Of a stretch of DNA of 64,000 nucleotides, positions 42,968 through 54,700 are shown in pieces. This DNA is from JBFLYO01 sp040756745 (GTDB lineage: Bacteria; Bacteroidota; Ignavibacteria; UBA10030; UBA6906), in the NCBI GenBank assembly GCA_040756745.1, contig JBFLYO010000014.1:25101-89100 (forward strand), in the 5' to 3' direction. The position numbers and the translations under genes are program-made. Position 1 is the first letter of the stretch. Every line of letters starts with the position of its first letter. Below the pieces are notes generated by a model that made no database searches, was not told the DNA's origin, and saw only the letters and a list, made by a program, of their open reading frames with translations.

Positions 42968-45900
42968 CTATCTGATAAGGAGCATTTTCTTTGTGTCAAT
43001 GAACGGTTCGCTTCCGTCTATTGGTTTTACGGCAATCCTATAGAAGTACGTGCCAGTTGCTACTTGGTGATTTTGTGTATTAAATCCGTTCCAGACGATG
43101 CTATATGTTCCCGCCTCTTTCTGGCTTGACATCACAGTCTTGACCAATCTTCCAGCCGCATCGTACACGATGATTTCAATGAAGCCCTCTTTCGGAAGAT
43201 CATACCTTACTATTGTATAAGCATTGAAGGGGTTCGGGTAATTCTGATACAAGGCGTAGCTCAGCGGTATTTCAACGTGTTGCCCGAATTCGACAATATC
43301 TGTAGTTGGGCCCACCTTCAATGCGTTACTCTTTGGACTCTGCGATCCACCGATGTCAATCGCGCTGACTTGCACGAACGTCACCGTTTCTCGTTTGAGC
43401 AGTTGGTACGTACCCTTATTGAGTGATGCGTCGATGGTATCGATTGGGGTGGTTTGGTTTGAATCTGTACCGATGTACACGACATACTCTGTCACGTCCA
43501 ATGTATCTGCGGGGTTGGTGGCCCATCCGAGCTGGGCAGTATTCTCAGTTTCGCCGATGATTTGAAGATTCGTTGGCCTCTGTGGCGGAATATCGTCGGC
43601 AATGAAAAACGGTTGAGTGAGGACATGCTCGTTCAATGACAGGGATTGGAAAGGCGCGGTCTGACCGGGCTGACCGTTAGTCCATACCCGGCAGATGTAG
43701 TAGTACGGATACTTGCTGGGCCTGTACTGGAATCCCGTCACACTTGATGTGAAAGAGTAAGGAACAGAACTGTACTCAAACTGCTCGCCAGGTCTTAACA
43801 TGATTCCCTGTCTATCAAACTGGATGTTGCCGATTCTGTTCGTGCCCCCGGCATCGATGAAATCGGTTTTGGTGTTCTCTATCTTTGCACTGTCGGGATG
43901 GAAATGTAGGATGTCCAGGCCAATCCACAGGTTGTACAGCTTCGCGTTTGATGACAGATTCTTCACCCGCACGTTGAATTGTTGCTGTGAGCCGACGCGT
44001 ATCGGATTATTGATTCCTGGAAGCCCTCGCAAATCAACGGATGCATGATGACCTGCCTTGTTCGTTGCCGTGAAGGTGTCGTTTACGGGCGTGAGTATGA
44101 AATCGAGGACATTCCATCCAACGTTGGTCACAATTATCGCCGTCTCGACCCCGCTAAGAACGGATGCACAAGCGAAGATCTTCCTTGAAAGATTTCCTGC
44201 GATATTAGGGTCTTTCCCGTACTTCTGCAGAACCTCTTCTAGCTTTGTCAGAATTGTCTGCCGGATTCCATTGTCGTTCCGACTAATATGACCTGCTACA
44301 CGGAACATCAAGTGAGTGACTTTTTCCGGAAGACCCTTGTGTGAAAACTCAACGTCGTTCAGAATAACGTCATCGTATACGGCCCCAAAAATGTTGAACC
44401 ACTCGAACGAGAACTCCAGTATCACAAGTTTGTCCGCGAGGACTTTCGAGAATCCCGATACTTCGAAGAGCAGGTTAACTGACGTGGCGACTAATGCATC
44501 GTACCTGTCGCCCAGCTTTGAAACGGATATTGAAACCTCGTACGGACTCGGTAATCTTTGAAAGTTTGTTAAGTCCAAGATGGGGCGATCAAAAATTCCG
44601 AAGGGGAAACTTCTCCCTTCAAGTAGATCAAGGTAATCTGCCAGGAAATTTCCACCAATATCTATGACTGAATGATCGGATTTGAGTTTCAGTACTATTG
44701 ATCTGTTGTTATAAATAGTGATCCGATTGTTGTCAACCACTTTCGCTTCAACTGAAGGTTTCGCTGGAAGCGAAACTCGCAGTCCGCTCCTCAACTGCGA
44801 GTAGCCCAAGATGGTCGTTGTATCCCACCCGGCGGAAGAGGGCCAGTAGCCATAATTACCCTGGCCATTCTGAGCTTCTATACGCCAGATTATCATGTCA
44901 CCTGGAATAAAGAACTCATTCCGCAGGGTGTGGGTACTATCCAGCGCTACATAGTAATGATTGCTGCCCAGAGAGGACATATCTTTGGTATGTGGCGGGG
45001 CCAGCCACCAGAGGGAATTTGATATATTCTTGTATCTGATGATAGACTGCTGCATCGGACTAAGGGCGTCCTTTGCTTCGGCCAAGACAATGAATCCAGC
45101 TGTTTGAGAAGAGTTGACGTTTGGATCTTCATGAGCATTTTGAATCAAACCCACAATCTTCACCGAGGGGATTGAATGAGCCACAGCAAAAACATTACTC
45201 AGTTCTTTTCTGTCATAATTATCGACCATAAGACCACCCTGCTTCGTTCGCCAAATACCGACAGCTGCATCATAGCTTCCGACTGTGTAGCCTGACTGCG
45301 TATCGAAGTACCGTGAGGTGGAGTAGTTGCTTGTGTTGGCTGGTGCACTCACCGAAACATCGTTACTCGGATCGTTCAGATAATTCGATGTCCCGTTCGG
45401 CTTTACTGAAGCACCGAGCCAGACTATCTGAGAGGAACCGCTGCTGTTGGAGAGGGAATAAGTAATTGTCAATCTCCCGCCCGGATAGGTCGTAGTTGGA
45501 CTGACGCTGAAGCTGTTGATGGTGATATATGGGGTCATTGAAACATTCCGTGTGGTGCTGCCGCTGACGGAGACAGAACTCGAATAATTTGGATAGCCGG
45601 TCTTTGTTACCGTAATGGTGTAAATGCCGGATGACAAATTCGAGAACGAAAAATCACCGTTGCTGTTTGTCAATGTGCTTTGATTAGTTGGGCCAATAAT
45701 GCTAACGGTTGCGTTCTCGATGCCCCAACTCGTGCGGCTGTTTGTGACTCGACCTGAAAGTGTNNNNNNNNNNNNNNNNNNNNNNNNNNNNNNNNNNNNN
45801 NNNNNNNNNNNNNNNNNNNNNNNNNNNNNNNNNNNNNNNNNNNNNNNNNNNNNNNNNNNNNNNAATTCGAGAACGAAAAATCACCGTTGCTGTTTGTCAA

Positions 45901-47154
45901 TGTGCTTTGATTAGTTGGGCCAATAATGCTAACGGTTGCGTTCTCGATGCCCCAACTCGTGCGGCTGTTTGTGACTCGACCTGAAAGTGTACTCCACACT
46001 AATGTAAAAGCATTTGTCAGTTCTTTTCTGTCATAATTATCGACCATAAGACCACCCTGCTTCGTTCGCCAAATACCGACAGCTGCATCATAGCTTCCGA
46101 CTGTGTAGCCTGACTGCGTATCGAAGTACCGTGAGGTGGAGTAGTTGCTTGTGTTGGCTGGTGCACTCACCGAAACATCGTTACTCGGATCGTTCAGATA
46201 ATTCGATGTCCCGTTCGGCTTTACTGAAGCACCGAGCCAGACTATCTGAGAGGAACCGCTGCTGTTGGAGAGGGAATAAGTAATTGTCAATCTCCCGCCC
46301 GGATAGGTCGTAGTTGGACTGACGCTGAAGCTGTTGATGGTGATATATGGGGTCATTGAAACATTCCGTGTGGTGCTGCCGCTGACGGAGACAGAACTCG
46401 AATAATTTGGATAGCCGGTCTTTGTTACCGTAATGGTGTAAATGCCGGATGACAAATTCGAGAACGAAAAATCACCGTTGCTGTTTGTCAATGTGCTTTG
46501 ATTAGTTGGGCCAATAATGCTAACGGTTGCGTTCTCGATGCCCCAACTCGTGCGGCTGTTTGTGACTCGACCTGAAAGTGTGGATGTGAGAACAGTAATG
46601 TTGTGCCTCCATACTGGCCAGCCCTGCTGATCTGTATATGAAGATGATGAGGGATTATTGACGTAGTCACAGGGATTTGCTCTGTGCATTGCAGATCGTA
46701 TGTTGATTGGGAAGGTGCCGGCAGACTGAGGTCGCACTCTAACTTGAAGATAGTTGCTTTCCTGAACTTGCCAGTTACCATCTGCGTACTCAACCAACAG
46801 GTAGCTTGCGGTAGTAGGTGAACAAGATCGATTGCTGATTGTTGAGCCAGCAGCTCTTACGATGTAACCGGGTGAATCTCCACTATTGCTTGAAAGCGGG
46901 ATTACGAATTGGTGATCATTCGAACGGGTAAAGGTTGGAAACGATATACTTATTCCCCCATCGTCACTTACAGATGATCCAGTATTTCTGACCTGAACTG
47001 TCACTATCGCATATTCACCGAGATAAATTTGAGACGGCACGTCGCGAGTATCGAAATAGGGCTGCTGAGCAAATAATCTCAAGTGAATTGCGATCGTGAG
47101 GACGAAGAGAGACCATCGTGAGCGCTTATGGGCAAAGTTCAAAATGCTGGGCAT
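42968..47154 (-). CDS. giant secreted repeat protein with T9SS tail, interrupted by an assembly gap
   Basis: One gene read from ATG 47154 to the stop at 42968; the reading frame shifts only at the 100-N gap, which is an artefact. After a signal peptide (RLFAQQ) and a ~170-residue domain, the protein carries identical ~188-residue modules, each a carboxypeptidase-regulatory-like domain (LSGRVTNSRTSWGIENATVS ... IYTITVTKTGYPNYSSSV) plus a strand-rich domain ending VDNYDRKEL. Beyond the last copy lies a long unique region (to ~43300), an Fn3-like domain and a T9SS sorting domain (LYQNYPNPFNAYTIVRYDLP ... KKMLLIR). AAGGA precedes the start. The sequence is visibly more AT-rich than its neighbours. 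Function unknown; a surface adhesin-like role is a guess. Confidence 0.8.
45200..45763 (-). repeat. 564-bp module, downstream copy
   Basis: By eye this matches 46018-46581 along its length (both 564 bp, 188 codons); no difference was noticed. Confidence 0.8.
45764..45863. other. assembly gap (100 Ns)
   Basis: Exactly 100 Ns inside the tandem repeat of the giant secreted protein; the number is nominal and breaks the frame. Confidence 0.98.
45864..45990 (-). repeat. 564-bp module, middle copy cut by the gap
   Basis: The first 127 bases of a middle copy, matching the start of the other copies, then Ns. Confidence 0.8.
46018..46581 (-). repeat. 564-bp module, upstream copy
   Basis: First copy of the module; a 27-base spacer (45991-46017) separates it from the middle copy, so the full unit is 591 bp, 197 codons. 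Confidence 0.8.
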
Positions 47155-47838
47155 CGCTCTATCCTTTCAAATTGATTCCGGTGAAGTCCCTATCACTGTG
47201 CAAAGAGTAGAAGGTGCTGCTCCGGTTGGTTAAATTGGAACTTCTGAAGAAATACGTTTTCGAGGAGCTTTTTCTCCGATGTAAGCAGTCCAGTTCAAAT
47301 ATTTCATCAACGCGGACGGGTTCATCTGGACTGAACGAATATCGGCGGCTCGCAATGTGGTCATCAGTAGCAGCAATTACATCCTTTTCCATGATTGTTA
47401 TGGTGACACTTGTCTGAAGCGTTCTATTGAGGGCGTGGTCGTCATACTCAAGGACGACTCTGATAGAGCTGACTCTGCCTACCGACTGTCGGTCCGGCGC
47501 GTAGAGAGTTAGTGTCCATTTGCCTTGTTATCTGCGCTCTCACCTGCTGAGCTAGACGATATCGCTAGGCCCGCGACGATAGATGCTCGGAAGAGTTACA
47601 TCACACCTTCGGCGGAACTCTTCGTTGGGGGGATCACCGTTGACGGGCAATGCCAATAATGTGCCTGCTTTTCTTGGGGCCCTCCCTGCGAAAACGCGAT
47701 TTTAAGAATTCTCTGTTCTCTTAATCACACCTCAAAGTGAAGATATGCACAGCGGGAGCCGAGGGAAACTCCGCGGAGACTGTGGACTGGTTGGGATTCG
47801 GAGAGGTGTATTGCAGGTCGGTGGAGAAGACGGAGCGG
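47155..47838. other. 684-bp intergenic region with a tRNA-like fragment
   Basis: No convincing gene. A 77-codon minus-strand open frame (47392-47159) contains the ribosome site of the next gene and no recognisable domain. A tRNA D-arm-like fragment lies at 47530-47562. Base composition is mixed and no strong terminator was seen. Confidence 0.5.
47530..47562 (-). pseudogene. tRNA 5' fragment (D arm)
   Basis: On the minus strand TCTAGCTCAGCAGGTGAGAG reads like the start of a bacterial tRNA: D stem AGCTC/GAGAGC and loop AGCAGGT, preceded by position 8-9 T/A. No T arm or anticodon arm follows, so only a fragment remains. Confidence 0.35.
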
Positions 47839-49200
47839 CTACGACCCCTTCAGCCCGTATCGCTTGATTTTCTTTGAGAGCGTTGCGCGGTCAATGTCCA
47901 ATTTCTCTGCCGCGTGGGTTATATTTCCACCGGATTCTTGAAGGGCTTGGAGGATGAGGGATTTCTCGTAGGACTCGGTGGTGCCCTTTAGCGAGACCGG
48001 GGAGGTAGTAGGTGAAAGGTGATGGGACGGAGGCGATTGAGAAAGAGATTGAAGCAATGTAAGAACTTGCAGGTGGTCAATCGACTCGTCATCGGAGAAG
48101 ATTGCAAGATTTTCCACGAAGTGCCTCAACTCCCGAACGTTCCCGGGCCAAACCTGTTCCAGCAGCTTTTGGATCGCAAGGTCCGTGAGCGACTTTTTGG
48201 GAAGGTGGCGTTCGGTGCAGTAGCCGGCCAGAAAATACCGGGCGAGCACTGGAACGTCATCCGGCCTGTCACGAAGCGGAGGAACGTGCAATGTTACTCC
48301 ACGCAGCCGATAGTATAAATCCTGCCGAAAGCGACCACTCTCAATCTCTTCGCTGAGATTCTTGTTGGTGGCGGCAATAAACCGGACATCGATGCTCAAC
48401 CCAGCCGTTCCCCCGACCATCGTGATGACCCGCGTGTCCAACGCCCGCAGGATCTTGGCCTGCATCTCCAAGCTCATGTCGCCGATCTCGTCGAGGAAGA
48501 GCGTGCCGCCATCCGCCGCCTGGAACATGCCGATTTTGTCGGCCACGGCACCGGTGAATGACCCCTTCTTGTGTCCAAAAAGCTCGCTTTCAATCAACTC
48601 GCGAGGCACGGCGGCACAGTTCACGCGAACGAGCGTCTTCCGGCCGGACAAATGATGGATCACCTCCGCCAGCAGCTCCTTTCCCGTCCCGTTCTCCCCG
48701 GTAATGAGTACCGGCGTGTTCATCGTTGCGACTCGGCTCGCGGCGGCATACAGCTTCTTCATCGCCTCGCTGACGCCAACAACACCGTATCGCGACATCA
48801 TGTCCTCCACCAAAGCCCGCTGACTACTTTCCAGCCGCACCTTTTCCAATGCGTTCCTGATAGTAACCAGAACCCGCTGGGGCTCAAGCGGCTTTTCCAG
48901 AAAATCGTATGCTCCTAATTTTGTTGCGGAGACTGCCTTATCGATTGTCGCGTAGCCGGAGATTATGACGACAGGCACGGCGGGCCTGATGTGATTCAGC
49001 CGTCGGAGCAAATCGATGCCATTGATGTCAGGCAGACCTACGTCAAGAAGGATCAGATCGACAGGGCTCGCCTCCACCGTGCGAAGCGCGTCACTGCCGT
49101 TGGTTGCGGTAAGCATGCGGAAGCCCTCGTGCTGAAGCACCTCAGCAACGATGGACTTCATCTTGACGTCGTCGTCAACCAGGAGTATTGTCTCGGGCAT
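47839..49200 (-). CDS. NtrC-family sigma54 response regulator
   Basis: 453 residues: receiver domain (1-120; ILLVDDD, phospho-acceptor Asp in LILLDVGLPD, Lys in DFLEKPLEP), AAA+ domain (about 145-375; Walker A GENGTGKE, GHKKGSFTGA, Walker B FLDEIGD) and a Fis-type helix-turn-helix at the end (NITHAAEKLDIDRATLSKKI). The sigma54-contacting loop reads GSFTGA instead of GAFTGA. ATG 49200 is used because ILLVDDD then sits normally; its start overlaps the end of the histidine kinase by 26 bases, so the two are a coupled two-component pair. Target genes need a sigma54 promoter, none obvious here. Confidence 0.92.
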   Translation of the reverse strand: MPETILLVDDDVKMKSIVAEVLQHEGFRMLTATNGSDALRTVEASPVDLILLDVGLPDINGIDLLRRLNHIRPAVPVVIISGYATIDKAVSATKLGAYDFLEKPLEPQRVLVTIRNALEKVRLESSQRALVEDMMSRYGVVGVSEAMKKLYAAASRVATMNTPVLITGENGTGKELLAEVIHHLSGRKTLVRVNCAAVPRELIESELFGHKKGSFTGAVADKIGMFQAADGGTLFLDEIGDMSLEMQAKILRALDTRVITMVGGTAGLSIDVRFIAATNKNLSEEIESGRFRQDLYYRLRGVTLHVPPLRDRPDDVPVLARYFLAGYCTERHLPKKSLTDLAIQKLLEQVWPGNVRELRHFVENLAIFSDDESIDHLQVLTLLQSLSQSPPSHHLSPTTSPVSLKGTTESYEKSLILQALQESGGNITHAAEKLDIDRATLSKKIKRYGLKGS

Positions 49201-51733
49201 TGCCGCTTCCGTCCCAATGTGGAGGGGGAACAGGGAGTCGAATGACAAACTCTGTACCCCCCTGACCGTCCGTTCTGGTGCTAAACTCAATCTTCCCTCC
49301 ATGTTCCTCAACGATCTTCCTCGTGATCATGAGCCCCAACCCCGTTCCATCTTTCGTTCGGGAAAAATACGGGGTGAAGATTCTGGGAATGTCCTCTTCG
49401 GCGATGCCGGGTCCCGAGTCGCTGACTGAGATGCATACAGCGCTGCTCTCCAATCCGTGTGCCAGTCGCTCAGCCAGGGACAGAAACGTCGAAACCCTCA
49501 AAACCCCACTGCCCCGCATCGCGTTCACGGCATTGTCCAGCAGATTAATAGTTGCGGCCGTGAAAAGGTTCACGTCAAGCTTGATGGAAGGTAGTGAATC
49601 GGAAAAATCTCTTACCAGCGTAATCAATGACGGGAGCTTCCGGGAATAGGTTTCCAGGAGGTCTGCCAAAACGGCGCTGACGTCGTTAAGCTGGAGGTTT
49701 GGAGGATTGAGATTAGCGATCTTCATGAAGCCTTTAATGTAGGCGTCAAGACGGCGAAGCTCCGCCGAGATCGACGCGGTATGTTCCTCGAGCTCGTCCG
49801 GCGTCAACGTTTCGCGTGCCTGTTGTCTCATCCGCTCGAGGGTAAACCAGATCGTGGAAAGCGGGGTCTTCATCTCGTGGGCGAGATTCTGCGCCACAGC
49901 TGCCCAGCGGACTACTTCTGTGAGGTTGTCGAAAACAAGAAGCGATCCAAGGCGCAACCTACCGCTAAATATCGGCTGTACCCGTGCAAGCATTGTAATG
50001 CGAGGGGGATGGAGCCCGCTCTCCTTTTGCGGCGCAGGGAGATTCAAGAACTCTTCCGATGGCTTGGAGCTGCCCATTGCACTGTCAAGAAACTGCAGGA
50101 CGGGTTCATGATGTACCTGCAGGAAGCAAGATTGCCACTGTCTGCCTCGAAAGTTGCCCGAAAGGCCAAGGAGATTCATTGCAGCGTCGTTGATATGCAG
50201 GATGTGACCCCGCCTTGTCAGTACAATTGTCGCAAGCTGGCTCGTGTTTCTTGAGATTGTCAGGTACAACTGGAGATAAAAGAACGCTCGATAGAATCCA
50301 TAAATCGTTCCCCCGGTGCCGATAGCGAGGAGTACGAATAACACCCAACGCCATGCAGGCACGGAATCCGGCTCCAGTGTTCCTCGCATTGCCACACCAT
50401 GGGCATGCAGCGCCAGCGACTTCCTGGCCTGTCCCGAGGTGCCGATGTCTCGCTGGTGTACGACCGAGAAAGCAAGTCCTGAATCGATCAGACTCAATGG
50501 TTCAAGCTTGTGGTTGAGGATGACCTTACGGGTCGACCGCAAGCTGACGACGATCTCCTTCGTCTCGTCTGCAACAACGTCCAGTGCCTGGAATCGCTCA
50601 ACCTCGGCGCCTAACTCTTTGTAATGTAAAGCTTCCAGGTCGCGTCTTAGAAGTCTTATCGTGCCGGACTCTGTACAGGTGATGAGTTGGAATCCGTCCT
50701 CTGAAGTCAGTACCCCGCTCCCCGGAACTAGACGTTTATCAATAGACTTTTGAGCTAACGAATTTCCCGACATGGCATCAAAGCGGGCGACATAACTTTC
50801 CTGACTTCCTACGTGCGAGCTCTTATACGTGCAAAGGATTTCGCCTCGGCCGGTCTCCGACTCGACGAGGGTTATCGCTGCAACTGAGTGCTGGCCACCG
50901 AGGGTCCGTTCCCAGAGGAGGGTTCCATCAATTGAAAAGGCAAAGAGATAGCAATGAAGATCATCCCGGCCATTTGCAGCAACACCATTGGCCGGTGCGT
51001 TTGCTGCAAGGAAGATTTCAGGTAATCCATCACCGTTGGCATCTTTTATGATTGGTTCACTCGGCCAGGCGGCGGTGGGGAAGTACCATTCCTGCCTTCC
51101 AGTAGCTATGTCGAAGGCAGCGATCCCACGAGGCTCATACTGCATGAGCTTACTCGTTGAGGTGTAAACACAGATTACGAGCCAGCTTGGAATCCTTTCC
51201 CGCGAAACTCGAAGAGTCGCGGTGTTGACCAGCCCTGCCATCGTTGCACTGGCGTCACGAGGTAATGCATCCAGATGCCTGGTTTTTGACAGCAGTGGAA
51301 ATCTGGCCACGACCTTCGAGCTGAATATGTCGATTACGTAGGCGACGACCGTGTCCTTCTCCCTTGCCACAACAAAGAGATCCTTTTTTGCGTCAGCGTT
51401 GATGTCATCCGCAAAGCAATACGACACGGCGCTGGTCGGAGGGAGGGTGATCTGATTGATAACGGCTCTTGTTTGCGTTGTCGCAAGTACCAGGCTCTGG
51501 TTCGGGCTCTCGCCGGCGGAAACCAGGATTCTCTCGTCGATGCCATCCCCATCGAGGTCGGTGTAAGTAATTTCTCCCGTGCCGACGAATTCAGTTTCCA
51601 CAGCACGGAACTTAAGCTCGTAAGCGTTCGGGTCCAACGAGATAAACCCATCATCGTTCCTGAGACACGAACACGAAGTGAACGAGAAGATCGCTGTGAT
51701 GGTTGCCAGGATTGGTGGTGCAGAGGGTCTCAA
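49175..51733 (-). CDS. membrane histidine kinase with propeller-like sensor domain
   Basis: 852 residues. N-terminal hydrophobic segment, then ~450 residues with repeated FG-GAP/propeller strands and acidic loops (TDLDGDGIDERILV, KDANGDGLPEIFLA) likely in the periplasm. A transmembrane helix follows near residue 490 (WVLFVLLAIGTGGTIYGF), then a PAS domain, HisKA with the phosphorylated His in NLAHEMKTPLS and a HATPase domain (NLLDNAVNAM, DSGPGIAEED, GTGLGLMITRKIVEEHGG). It passes phosphate to the overlapping response regulator. Start codon is TTG (51733), 31 bases after the hsdR stop, without a clear ribosome site, so the start is uncertain. The ligand is unknown. Confidence 0.88.
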   Translation of the reverse strand: MRPSAPPILATITAIFSFTSCSCLRNDDGFISLDPNAYELKFRAVETEFVGTGEITYTDLDGDGIDERILVSAGESPNQSLVLATTQTRAVINQITLPPTSAVSYCFADDINADAKKDLFVVAREKDTVVAYVIDIFSSKVVARFPLLSKTRHLDALPRDASATMAGLVNTATLRVSRERIPSWLVICVYTSTSKLMQYEPRGIAAFDIATGRQEWYFPTAAWPSEPIIKDANGDGLPEIFLAANAPANGVAANGRDDLHCYLFAFSIDGTLLWERTLGGQHSVAAITLVESETGRGEILCTYKSSHVGSQESYVARFDAMSGNSLAQKSIDKRLVPGSGVLTSEDGFQLITCTESGTIRLLRRDLEALHYKELGAEVERFQALDVVADETKEIVVSLRSTRKVILNHKLEPLSLIDSGLAFSVVHQRDIGTSGQARKSLALHAHGVAMRGTLEPDSVPAWRWVLFVLLAIGTGGTIYGFYRAFFYLQLYLTISRNTSQLATIVLTRRGHILHINDAAMNLLGLSGNFRGRQWQSCFLQVHHEPVLQFLDSAMGSSKPSEEFLNLPAPQKESGLHPPRITMLARVQPIFSGRLRLGSLLVFDNLTEVVRWAAVAQNLAHEMKTPLSTIWFTLERMRQQARETLTPDELEEHTASISAELRRLDAYIKGFMKIANLNPPNLQLNDVSAVLADLLETYSRKLPSLITLVRDFSDSLPSIKLDVNLFTAATINLLDNAVNAMRGSGVLRVSTFLSLAERLAHGLESSAVCISVSDSGPGIAEEDIPRIFTPYFSRTKDGTGLGLMITRKIVEEHGGKIEFSTRTDGQGGTEFVIRLPVPPPHWDGSGNARDNTPG

Positions 51734-51764
51734 GGTTGCGTCCGCTTTCAGTCGATAGGCCGCG

Positions 51765-54700
51765 TTACGCCGCCCCCACCCAAAAATCCGCCATTAGTTC
51801 CGCCTGCTTCAAGACCGTATCAATCGCCTTCTTTTGCTTGTCAGGCGGATAGCCGAATTTGTTCAGGGTCCGGCGCACGACCACCATGAGCTTCGCACGC
51901 GCGCTTTCGCGGATGGTCCAGTCAATCGTCGCGTTAGCCCGCACCCGGTTTGCGATCTCGCGTGCAATCTCTCGTAATGTGTCGTCACCAAGGATCCTGA
52001 CGGCGCTGTCGTTGACCTCTAAGGCATCGTAAAACGCCAGCTCTTCTTTCGAAAGGCCCAATTCTTCCCCCCGCTCGTCCGCACGCTTCACTTCGCGGGC
52101 AATCTCAATGAGCTCCTGAATAATCTCAGCCGTGGTCAGCAGGTTAATCTGATACTTCTTTATCGCGCTCTCAAGCATCTCCAGGAGCGCCTTGCTCTTC
52201 ACAAGACTGTACTTAGATCGCACTTTGATCTCGTCATTGAGAATCCTCCTGAGCAGCTCGATGGCGAGATTCTTGTGCTTCATCCCCTGGATTTCTTCCA
52301 GAAACTCATCCGAAAGAATGGATATATCCGGTTTCTTGATCCCTGCGGCATCGAATATGTCAATGACCTTGTCTGATGTGAGCGCCTGGTCAATGATCTG
52401 CTTGATGGCAGTCTCAAACTCGACGTCGCTTCGAACCCCGTCACCTCCTTCAAATTTCACCAGGCGCGCGCGAACTGCCTGGAAGAATGCTACTTCTTCT
52501 TTGATTTCCATCGCCTTGGGATGCGGGATCGAGAGCGCGAATGCCTGACTGAGGAGTGCAACCTCCCGGATGAATCTCACTTTCCCATCTTCCAGGCCAA
52601 GAATATGTTCCTCGGCCTGCAGAATGATGGAGAGTTTCTCCCTGGCAGAAGCGGCGAAGAACCTCCGGTAATCGAAACTAGGCTCCGACCCATAATACGC
52701 CGTTGGCTCGGCGACTTTGATCGTCTTTTCGGATGCGCTCTTTTCCGAAAACATCTGCCTAACGATCTCCAGCTTCTCGATCATCGCCGCGACGGCCTGT
52801 TCCTGCGTCTCTGCAGGTTCACCCCGCCCGCCGGCGTTTGAGTAGAAGGCAAGTGCCTTCTTTAGATCGGTCGCAATTCCCAGGTAGTCGACAACGAGTC
52901 CTCCCGGTTTGTCCTTGAAGACCCGATTTACCCGAGCTATCGCCTGCATCAGGGTATGCCCACGCATCGGCTTGTCGACGTACATCGTGTGAAGCGGCGG
53001 CACATCGAAGCCGGTAAGCCACATGTCTCTGACGATCACAAGCTTCAGCGGGTCGTCGGGATCCTTGAACCTCTCTGCCAGTGTCTCCCGGTCCGACTTC
53101 GTCGTATGGTGCTTCTGCATCGCGGGGCCATCGGAGCTAGAAGCCGTCATGACCACCTTGATGACTCCTTTGTTCAGATCGTCGTTGTGCCAGTCCGGCC
53201 GCAGGGCTACGATTTCATTGTACAGATCGACAGCTATTCGCCTGCTCATGGCGACGATCATTCCCTTTCCATCATTCGCCGTTTGCCGCTGCTCAAAATG
53301 CGCGATCAGGTCTTTTGCGAGGTTCCTGAGCCGCTTCTCGTTGCCGACAATCGCTTCCAGCCGAGCCCACTTGGCTTTCAATCCGCCGTAGGCGGACTTG
53401 TCGGTGATCTGCTCGCCCGCCTGACCTGCATAGTCGGGCAGGTCTTCTTCGAGCTCCCTGTCGAGCTCCGCGATGAGTCTTCTCCCTTCCTCCTCCAGGC
53501 TGACTTTTGCCAGCCTGCTTTCATAGTAGATGCGCACGGTTGCGCCGTCTTCCACGGCCTGGGCAACGTCATACACGTCCACGTAATTGCCGAACACGGC
53601 GGGAGTGTTGCGGTCTTCTTTCTCGATGGGAGTTCCCGTGAAGCCAATGTATGTAGCGTTCGGAAGCGCGTCTCTGAGATACTTTGCAAACCCGTAAGCG
53701 ATCCGTTTCCCTGTGACTTCCCTGGTTCCCTCGGCTTTCTCCTCCTTCACTCTGGCCGCAAAGCCATATTGCGTTCGATGCGCCTCGTCAGCAATGACAA
53801 CGATGTTCTTCCTCTCGGAGAGCAACTCGTACGACTCGCTGTTGTCCTCGGGCCTGCCCGCCGTCTGTTTGGCTGGGAAGAACTTCTGGATGGTAGTAAA
53901 CACAATCCCGCCCGAGGCGACTTTCAGGAGCTCCTTCAGGTGATTCCGGTTCTCAGCCTGCACCGGTTCCTGCCGCAAGAGCTGCTTGGATGCTGCGAAG
54001 GTATCGAACAACTGATCGTCAAGATCGTTGCGGTCGGTGATCACCACGATGGTGGGATTGTCCAGCGCAGAAACAACCTTTCCCGCGAAGAAGGCCATGG
54101 AGAGAGACTTGCCGCTCCCCTGCGTATGCCAGACAACTCCTCCCTTGCGGGTGCCTTGTTCTGCCGCAGCTCTCTTCGTACTCTCCACGGCCTTATTGAC
54201 TGCGAAGTGCTGGTGATAGGCGGCCAGTTTCTTCACGGTCTCCACCTGCATTAGGCCGGTTTTCTTGTCAAACTTTTTTGTTTTCTCGAAGACGATGAAG
54301 TTTCGCAGAAGGTCCAGGAGTGTGGTCCAGTTCAGCATCCCTTTGATGAGCGTTTCCAGCTGGGGAGTGAACGGCGAGGCCTCCTTCGACCCGTCGATGC
54401 CTGCCCGACCAAGATGTTGGGGCGGGCTCTTCCATGCCATGAAGCGTCCGAAGTCGGACGAGATTGTACCCGCCCGTGCTTCGTGCCCATCTGAAATGAC
54501 GCAGAACGCGTTGTATGCAAAGAGAGATGGGATTGTGGCCTTGTAAGTCTGAACCTGCTCGTACGCCCGCCGTATTGTCGCCTGCTCGTCTGCGGGATTC
54601 TTGAGCTCCATGACGACGAGTGGGATGCCATTTACGAAGAGGACCACATCTGCGCGTTTGTTCTGATTCTTCTCAACGACAGTGAACTGATTGACAACCA

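Noticed and set aside
45670..47154. Two separate genes around the N gap
   Set aside because: The frame change occurs only at the Ns; repeat units and T9SS tail show one protein split by the assembly gap.
47159..47392. 77-codon minus-strand open frame before the giant repeat protein
   Set aside because: It contains the ribosome site of the next gene, has no recognisable domain and shows no sign of its own start signal.
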